Part shown: positions 59,280-64,000 of the stretch, one piece after another
Position numbering within the stretch: the stretch's first letter is position 1
Layout of the letters: each line of letters starts with the position of its first letter
Assembly: GCA_964472095.1 (NCBI GenBank)
Contig: CAYYIV010000020.1
Coordinates: 20,795 to 84,794 of the forward strand
Source of the DNA: Pelagibius sp964472095
GTDB lineage: Bacteria > Pseudomonadota > Alphaproteobacteria > Kiloniellales > Kiloniellaceae
Length of the DNA: 64,000 nucleotides
Reading direction: 5' to 3'
Program-made: the position numbers and the translations under genes
Notes under the pieces: generated by a model
The model's database searches: none
What the model was told of the DNA's origin: nothing
Seen by the model: the letters and a program-made list of their open reading frames with translations, nothing else

Positions 59280-60053
59280 ATGCGTAAAATCGCGGGTCTT
59301 TTCGTTGCTTCTCTTCTGTTCGCCGCGCCGGCCGTGGCCCAGCAGCTTCCCGATCCCCTGCTGATCGCCACGGAAGGTGCCTACGCGCCCTTCAACTACC
59401 TCGACAGTGACGGCAAAGTGCAGGGATTCGAGATCGATTTGGCGAACGCCATGTGCGACGCGATGAGCGCCAAGTGCCAGTTCGTCGTGCAGGACTGGGA
59501 CGGCATCATTCCGGGCCTGCTGGCGCAGAAATACAATGCGATCATCGCCTCCCTGTACATCACTGACGAGCGTCGCGAGAAGATCACCTTTTCCGAAAAG
59601 TACTATCAGGTGCCGGCGCGCTTCATCGTGCCGAAATCAAGCAAGCTGGAGATCACGCCGGAGGGCATGAAGGGGGTGGTGGTCGGCACGCAGCGCGCCA
59701 CCAGCTTCGAGCGCTTCATGCGCGACGAATACCCCGGCATCAACCTCCGGATCTACGCGACCATGGAAGAGGCCTATCTCGACCTCGCGTCCGGTCGCGT
59801 CGATGCCATGATGGGCGATGTCGTTGCTGCGTCGGAAGGCTTCCTGAAGACGCCCGACGGCAAGGACTTCGAGTTCCGCGGCCCTGAATACACTGGGGCA
59901 AAGTGGTTCGGTTACGGTGCCGGTGTCGGCGTGCGCAAAGAAGAGGCGTATATCGCAAAGGCCTTCTCCGAGGCAATCAAGAAGCTACATGCTGACGGGA
60001 CCTATCAGAAGATCTCCGAAAAGTGGTTCGGCTTCGACGTCTACGGGGAATAG
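59280..60053 (+). CDS. Amino-acid ABC transporter binding protein (SBP_bac_3)
   Basis: 257-residue protein with a signal peptide (hydrophobic 7-20, VAQQ). The mature fold of family 3 is clear: LLIATEGAYAPFNYLDSDG, GFEIDLANAMC, WDGIIPGLLAQKYNAII and DERREKITFSEKYYQ, which includes the Asp/Glu and Arg residues for binding the alpha-amino and carboxylate groups. It is closest to the lysine/arginine/ornithine or octopine type. AGGGAG lies before the ATG. It feeds the permeases encoded next; no ATPase gene is in view. Confidence 0.92.
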   Translation: MRKIAGLFVASLLFAAPAVAQQLPDPLLIATEGAYAPFNYLDSDGKVQGFEIDLANAMCDAMSAKCQFVVQDWDGIIPGLLAQKYNAIIASLYITDERREKITFSEKYYQVPARFIVPKSSKLEITPEGMKGVVVGTQRATSFERFMRDEYPGINLRIYATMEEAYLDLASGRVDAMMGDVVAASEGFLKTPDGKDFEFRGPEYTGAKWFGYGAGVGVRKEEAYIAKAFSEAIKKLHADGTYQKISEKWFGFDVYGE

Positions 60054-60083
60054 GCGCGGGTCTATTGGCGGCTTCGCCCGCAG

Positions 60084-60785
60084 ATGCCGATGCTTGACCT
60101 GAAGGGCTATGGCTGGCTGCTGTGGGACGGCGTTCAACTCACGGTGATGGTGTCCGTCTTTTCAATGGCGGGCGCCATCTTCGTTGGACTAGCGGCCGCG
60201 CTGGTGAAGTTGGGCGGGTCCAGGGTCAGCTCCTTCATCGTCGAAGCCTATACCACCATTGTGCGTGGTGTACCGGAGCTGGTCTTGCTGCTGCTTGTCT
60301 ACTACGGCGTTCCGACGCTGGTTCAGGACCTGCTCGCGGCGGTAGGATATAGCCTTGTCCTGAGCATCAATCCCTTTGTCGCCGGAATTGCGACCATAAC
60401 CTTCATCTACGGCGCCTTCGCCTGCGAGGTGTTTCGCGGCGCCTACCTGAACGTGCCGGCCGGACAGCACGAGGCTTCGGTCGTCCTGGGACTGGGCCGC
60501 GCAGCAACCTTGCGCTTCGTCATTCTGCCGCAGGTTTTGCGCTATGCCCTGCCCGGCCTCGGCAACGTGTGGATGGTGCTGGTGAAGGCCACCGCGCTGA
60601 TTTCGGTCATCCAGCTGCCCGAGTTGATGCGCAATGCGGACGTGGCGGCGCGGGCCACCCGAATGCCGTTCACATTCTTCGTTGCCGCCTGCCTCGTCTA
60701 TCTCGCCATCACGCTCTTGTCCATGTGGGCGCAAGCCCGGGCGGAAAGCTGGGCAAGCCGCGGTGTCGTCGGCGGTCGGCTTTGA
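60084..60785 (+). CDS. Amino-acid ABC transporter permease (HisQ-like)
   Basis: 233-residue polar amino-acid permease. The EAA loop reads QHEASVVLGLGRAATLRFVILPQ and the signature TTIVRGVPELVLLLLVYYG near 57-75 is typical of the HisMQ group. It starts 31 bases after the binding-protein stop, and its stop codon shares a base with the start of the partner permease. Confidence 0.92.
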   Translation: MPMLDLKGYGWLLWDGVQLTVMVSVFSMAGAIFVGLAAALVKLGGSRVSSFIVEAYTTIVRGVPELVLLLLVYYGVPTLVQDLLAAVGYSLVLSINPFVAGIATITFIYGAFACEVFRGAYLNVPAGQHEASVVLGLGRAATLRFVILPQVLRYALPGLGNVWMVLVKATALISVIQLPELMRNADVAARATRMPFTFFVAACLVYLAITLLSMWAQARAESWASRGVVGGRL

Positions 60786-61498
60786 TGCTGACGTTTCTTT
60801 CAGAGAACCTGGGCGCCTTCGCCCATGGCGCCGTCATCACGCTGCAATACACGGCCGCGAGCTGCATCATAGGAGCGCTCCTGGCCATGCCGCTGTCTCT
60901 CCTGCGCCTGTCGCGCATAGCGGTGCTGTTCTGGCCCGCCACAATCTATGTGTTCTTCTTCCGCGGCACGCCGCTGCTCGCCCAGATCTTCCTTATCTAC
61001 TACGGCAGCGGCCAGTTCCGGCACAGCCTGGAGGCGGTCGGCCTGTGGCAGTTCTTTCGCGAACCCTGGTTCTGCGCCATTCTGACCCTGACGCTGAATA
61101 CCACCGCCTACAGCTCCGAGATTTTCCGTGGCGCCCTGCTGGCGGTGCCGCGCGGCGAGATCGAGGCCGGCATGTCGCTGGGGATGCCCCCGCTTCAGCG
61201 CCTGCGGTTCATTCTCTTTCCGCGGGCTCTCGCGGCGGCCTGGCCGGCCTACACCAACGAGGTCGTCTATCAGATTCAGGCGACGTCCCTGGTATCCATC
61301 ATCACCGTGATGGATATCACCGGCGTAGCCCGGACCATCGCCTCGCGGGACCTCACCTTCTACGAGGCATTCATCACAGCGGCCGCCTTCTATCTCGTTA
61401 TCGTCTATGGCGTAATCCTGCTTGCCAAGCGAGTGGAGAGGCGGCTGCATGCGCACCTGCTCGCTGACGACAGGAGCAGAATCAAGGGCCTCCACTGA
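60785..61498 (+). CDS. Amino-acid ABC transporter permease (HisM-like)
   Basis: 237-residue partner permease with IYVFFFRGTPLLAQIFLIYYG and the EAA loop EIEAGMSLGMPPLQRLRFILFP. The transporter's ATPase gene is not present between 59280 and the window end; it may lie beyond 64000 or be shared with another system. The stop is one base before the GntR start. Confidence 0.92.
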   Translation: MLTFLSENLGAFAHGAVITLQYTAASCIIGALLAMPLSLLRLSRIAVLFWPATIYVFFFRGTPLLAQIFLIYYGSGQFRHSLEAVGLWQFFREPWFCAILTLTLNTTAYSSEIFRGALLAVPRGEIEAGMSLGMPPLQRLRFILFPRALAAAWPAYTNEVVYQIQATSLVSIITVMDITGVARTIASRDLTFYEAFITAAAFYLVIVYGVILLAKRVERRLHAHLLADDRSRIKGLH

Positions 61499-61499
61499 T

Positions 61500-62258
61500 A
61501 TGAGCCATAGCGAAGCCACCCTCAAGAACCCCTCTCCCAGAGCCGGAGGCGGTGCCCTGCGCCGCCATGCCTACGAGACTCTGAAAGGCATGATCCTGTC
61601 GGCGGCCTTCCATCCCGGCGAGCGCCTTTCCGAAATCCGGCTGTCGCAGATGATCGGTGTCAGCCGCACACCGCTACGGGAGGCGCTCATGCTTCTGGAG
61701 TCCGAAGGGCTCGTCATCGGTCGGCAGAACAGCGGCTATTCCGTCGTCCACTTCGAGCCGGAGGCGATTCGCGATCTCCTGGTCGCGCGCGAAGGCCTGG
61801 ATGCCTATGCCGCCGAGATCGCCTGCCGAACCGCCACGGAAGAGGACCTGGAACGGCTGAAGGCGGTCATGGCGGAGATCGACAAGATCGACCAGCGACA
61901 GGACGGCGAGGCCCGGCAAGCGGCCCGCGAGTTGGAACTGGGACTGAAGGTCCACGAAGTGATCGTCGCTGCGACCTACAACAAGGCGCTGCAGGAGATG
62001 ACGCGGCGGCTCTACGAGCAGCTTCGGGTGGCGCTCTGGCTGGAAGTTCTCTGGATCGATTCCTGGGACGACGGCGTCGTTCAACATCGCGAGATCGTCG
62101 AGGCGATCATCGCCCGCGATGTTCCGCGGGCGGTCGAGGCGGCGCGCGAACACATCCGCGATTCGTTGCGCAATATGGCCAGAATCGAGCGCCTCTACGA
62201 GGAGCGGCGGCAAAGCTTCCAGCTGCCACGACGGCCCGCACGCCACCCCAAAGCATAA
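61500..62258 (+). CDS. GntR-family regulator, FCD type, inside the amino-acid transport operon
   Basis: 252-residue regulator: winged helix at about 21-85 with YETLKGMILSAAFHPGERLS and IGVSRTPLREALMLLESEGL; helical FCD domain at about 92-225 with VHEVIVAATYNKALQ and a histidine segment VVQHREIVEAIIARD. It begins one base after the permease stop, so it is transcribed with the genes it probably controls through the palindrome at 59238. Confidence 0.92.
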   Translation: MSHSEATLKNPSPRAGGGALRRHAYETLKGMILSAAFHPGERLSEIRLSQMIGVSRTPLREALMLLESEGLVIGRQNSGYSVVHFEPEAIRDLLVAREGLDAYAAEIACRTATEEDLERLKAVMAEIDKIDQRQDGEARQAARELELGLKVHEVIVAATYNKALQEMTRRLYEQLRVALWLEVLWIDSWDDGVVQHREIVEAIIARDVPRAVEAAREHIRDSLRNMARIERLYEERRQSFQLPRRPARHPKA

Positions 62259-62273
62259 GACAGGAGACACCCC

Positions 62274-63860
62274 TTGCGCGATTTCGACTTTCCTGGTCGA
62301 TCGACTGTGCACGCCTGCAACGGCATGGCGGCAACCTCCCACCCGCTCGCAACGGGCGTTGCCGTCGACGTTCTGCGTAGGGGCGGCAATGCCCTGGACG
62401 CGGCGATAGCGGCTTCGGCGACCCTGGCCGTGGTCGAACCCCAGTCGACAGGCATCGGCGGCGATTGCTTCGCGCTGATGTGCCGCGGCGGCACCGACGA
62501 GGTGATCGGATTCAACGGCTCCGGGCGAGCGCCTGCGGCGGCCAGCCTGGATCTCTTCCTCGAACAGGGCATCAGCGAAATCGAGGCTACCTCTGTTCAC
62601 GCAGTGACCATGCCAGGCGCCATCGATGCCTGGATCAGGCTGCATGAAGCTCATGGTCGCATGGAGTTTGAACAGCTTCTCGCGCCGGCAGTCGCCTATG
62701 CGCGCGACGGCTATCCAGTGCACGGCCGGGTGCGTTTCGACTGGCTTCGCGCCGCCGAGATGCTTCGGCAGAACGAAGCGGCACGGGCCGTCTTCCTGCC
62801 GCGGGACCAAGTTCCCGGCGAAGGTGATTTGCATCGCCAGCCCGCGCTCGCCGAAACGCTCGCCAAGGTTGCCGGCGGCGGGCGCCGCGCCTTCTACGAA
62901 GGAGAGATCGCGGAGGCCATGGTCGCCACGCTCCGCAAGGTCGGTGGCTGTCACGCCCTCGAAGACTTCGCCGCCGTGCGCGGCGATTACGTGACGCCGA
63001 TCAGCACAGAGTATCGAGGGGTACACGTCCACCAGATCCCACCCAACAATCAGGGCCTGACGGCCCTTATTATGCTGAACATCCTGGAGGGCTTCGATCT
63101 CCCGGCATGGGCACCGCTATCGGCCGAGCGGACACATCTCGAGATCGAGGCGGGTCGGCTGGCCTTCGCCGCCCGCAACGCCGCGATTGCGGATCCCGCT
63201 AGTATGACAGCAAAGCTTGCACAGCTGCTCTCGAAGGGCTGGGCGGGCACGTTGCGCTCAAGCATCCGCCTCGACCGTCCGCTGGCAGATTTGCCGGACC
63301 TGCTCCTCCAGAAGTCAGACACCGTCTACGTCTGCGTGGTCGATCGCGACCTCAACACCGTCAGCTTCATCAACTCCATCTACGATTCCTTCGGCAGTAC
63401 GATCATCTGTCCGCACACCGGTGTCTTGTTCCAAAATCGCGGTCGGTCGTTCCGCCTCGATGCAGAGCATCCCAATTGCATAGGTCCCTCGAAACGGCCG
63501 ATGCATACCATCATGCCCGGCATGGTGACGCGTGAAGGTCGCGCACTGATGCCCTATGGCGTGATGGGTGGCGACTATCAGCCGTTCGGGCACACGCGCT
63601 TGCTGACGAACATCTTTGACTATGGCCTGGACGTGCAAGCCGCCCTCGACATGCCGCGGGTCTTCGCGGGCGAGGCCTGGGCTGAGCTCGAAAAGTCCTT
63701 CCCGGCGGAGACGATTCAAGGTCTGCTGGCGATCGGTCATGATATCCGCATGGCATCCGAGCCTTTGGGCGGCGGCCAGGCCATCCTCATCGATCATTGC
63801 CGTGGCATCATGTCCGGCGGATCGGATCCTCGGAAAGACGGCTGCGCCCTCGGGTATTGA
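62274..63860 (+). CDS. Gamma-glutamyltransferase-family hydrolase, cytoplasmic
   Basis: 528-residue member of the self-processing GGT (Ntn-hydrolase) family, starting at TTG with AGGAG eight bases upstream. N-terminal MAATSHPLATGVAVDVLRRG, the GIGGDCFALM loop and the C-terminal PYGVMGGDYQPFGH are conserved. The processing threonine appears as T350 in SDTVYVCVVDRD; the next two positions, usually Thr-His, are Val-Tyr. No signal peptide is visible, unlike secreted GGT. In context it may release glutamate from a gamma-glutamylated amine or amino acid made by the PuuA-like ligase. Confidence 0.85.
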   Translation: MRDFDFPGRSTVHACNGMAATSHPLATGVAVDVLRRGGNALDAAIAASATLAVVEPQSTGIGGDCFALMCRGGTDEVIGFNGSGRAPAAASLDLFLEQGISEIEATSVHAVTMPGAIDAWIRLHEAHGRMEFEQLLAPAVAYARDGYPVHGRVRFDWLRAAEMLRQNEAARAVFLPRDQVPGEGDLHRQPALAETLAKVAGGGRRAFYEGEIAEAMVATLRKVGGCHALEDFAAVRGDYVTPISTEYRGVHVHQIPPNNQGLTALIMLNILEGFDLPAWAPLSAERTHLEIEAGRLAFAARNAAIADPASMTAKLAQLLSKGWAGTLRSSIRLDRPLADLPDLLLQKSDTVYVCVVDRDLNTVSFINSIYDSFGSTIICPHTGVLFQNRGRSFRLDAEHPNCIGPSKRPMHTIMPGMVTREGRALMPYGVMGGDYQPFGHTRLLTNIFDYGLDVQAALDMPRVFAGEAWAELEKSFPAETIQGLLAIGHDIRMASEPLGGGQAILIDHCRGIMSGGSDPRKDGCALGY

Positions 63861-64000
63861 GTTCCGCACCAAGGCGAAGGCGGCGATGTGCAGCCAGACA
63901 ATCGGGTGCAAGTTTTGCTCACCAGTTGGAAGGTCCGCTCCGGGTCCAGCCTGTGTGAAAACGCGTTGATCTGATAGTGTGAGTCCGATCAGTCGGGGGT
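63861..64000. other. Window end, no gene supported
   Basis: The last 140 bases hold no gene that I can support. The sequence GTGTGAAAACGCG near 63953-63965 resembles spacer sequence near some transposase genes, but no inverted-repeat end or transposase frame is visible, so no element is called. Confidence 0.5.

Noticed and set aside
1..64000. CRISPR arrays, tRNA or rRNA genes, prophage or integrase genes
   Set aside because: I read through both strands for regular repeat-spacer units, tRNA cloverleaf ends and recombinase motifs and saw none that I could support.
63940..64000. Insertion-sequence end at the right edge of the window
   Set aside because: Only a short resemblance to sequence near some transposase genes is present; no inverted repeat or transposase frame is visible.

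Overview
The window is about 64 kb of GC-rich DNA, almost fully coding, with tight ATGA-type gene overlaps and many periplasmic binding-protein transporters. No rRNA, tRNA, CRISPR array, integrase or intact insertion sequence was seen. Gene content (fused DctQM TRAP permease, extensin-family protein, DUF445 protein, PEP-CTERM CHRD protein, PhnS2-type transporter, several FCD-type GntR regulators) suggests a free-living, probably marine or soil alphaproteobacterium of the Rhodospirillales/Kiloniellales kind. That placement is inference from gene content, not from a marker gene.

Layout. 96-4387: ABC transporter of the putative 2-aminoethylphosphonate type. 4397-13012: mixed housekeeping and sensing genes (histidine kinase, two solo binding proteins, extensin-family protein, chemotaxis receptor, alcohol dehydrogenase, hydrolase lipoprotein), followed by a decayed gene at 13009-13400. 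13428-22473: LysR regulator diverging from an operon that joins a polyamine-type ABC transporter to a class III aminotransferase, a BKACE enzyme, a GNAT acetyltransferase and an acetylpolyamine-amidohydrolase-like HDAC. 22527-28938: orphan TRAP binding protein, DeoR regulator and a glycerol-3-phosphate-type operon. 30313-38173: second polyamine-type ABC transporter, co-directional with a GT1 glycosyltransferase, three tandem paralogous small cupins and an aldehyde dehydrogenase. 38498-40182: small membrane protein, MaoC hydratase and a PEP-CTERM protein.

40384-55719, all on the minus strand: a sugar-acid catabolic island with TRAP transporter, a 40-residue membrane protein, three dehydratases of different folds (IlvD/Edd, UxuA-like, UxaA-like), an RraA-like aldolase, a scar where a second RraA gene was fused by deletion to an NTF2-like gene, a semialdehyde dehydrogenase, an HpaI aldolase, an uncharacterised permease and three regulatory or unknown genes. 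A divergent GntR gene follows at 55891. 56788-63860: SDR, then a glutamine-synthetase-like (PuuA-like) ligase, a polar amino-acid ABC transporter, a GntR regulator and a cytoplasmic gamma-glutamyltransferase homologue, which together look like a gamma-glutamylated amine route.

Together the genes describe uptake and breakdown of small nitrogenous and acidic solutes: phosphonates, polyamines and related amines, glycerol phosphate, hexonates and amino acids. Control is by local one-component regulators beside palindromic sites. In the four complete transporter operons that have a binding-protein gene upstream of another gene (1142, 17423, 37064, 54614), a strong hairpin follows the binding-protein gene. 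The parts most worth following up are the glycosyltransferase/triple-cupin cluster, the HDAC/BKACE operon, the RraA-NTF2 deletion scar and the small TRAP-linked membrane protein.
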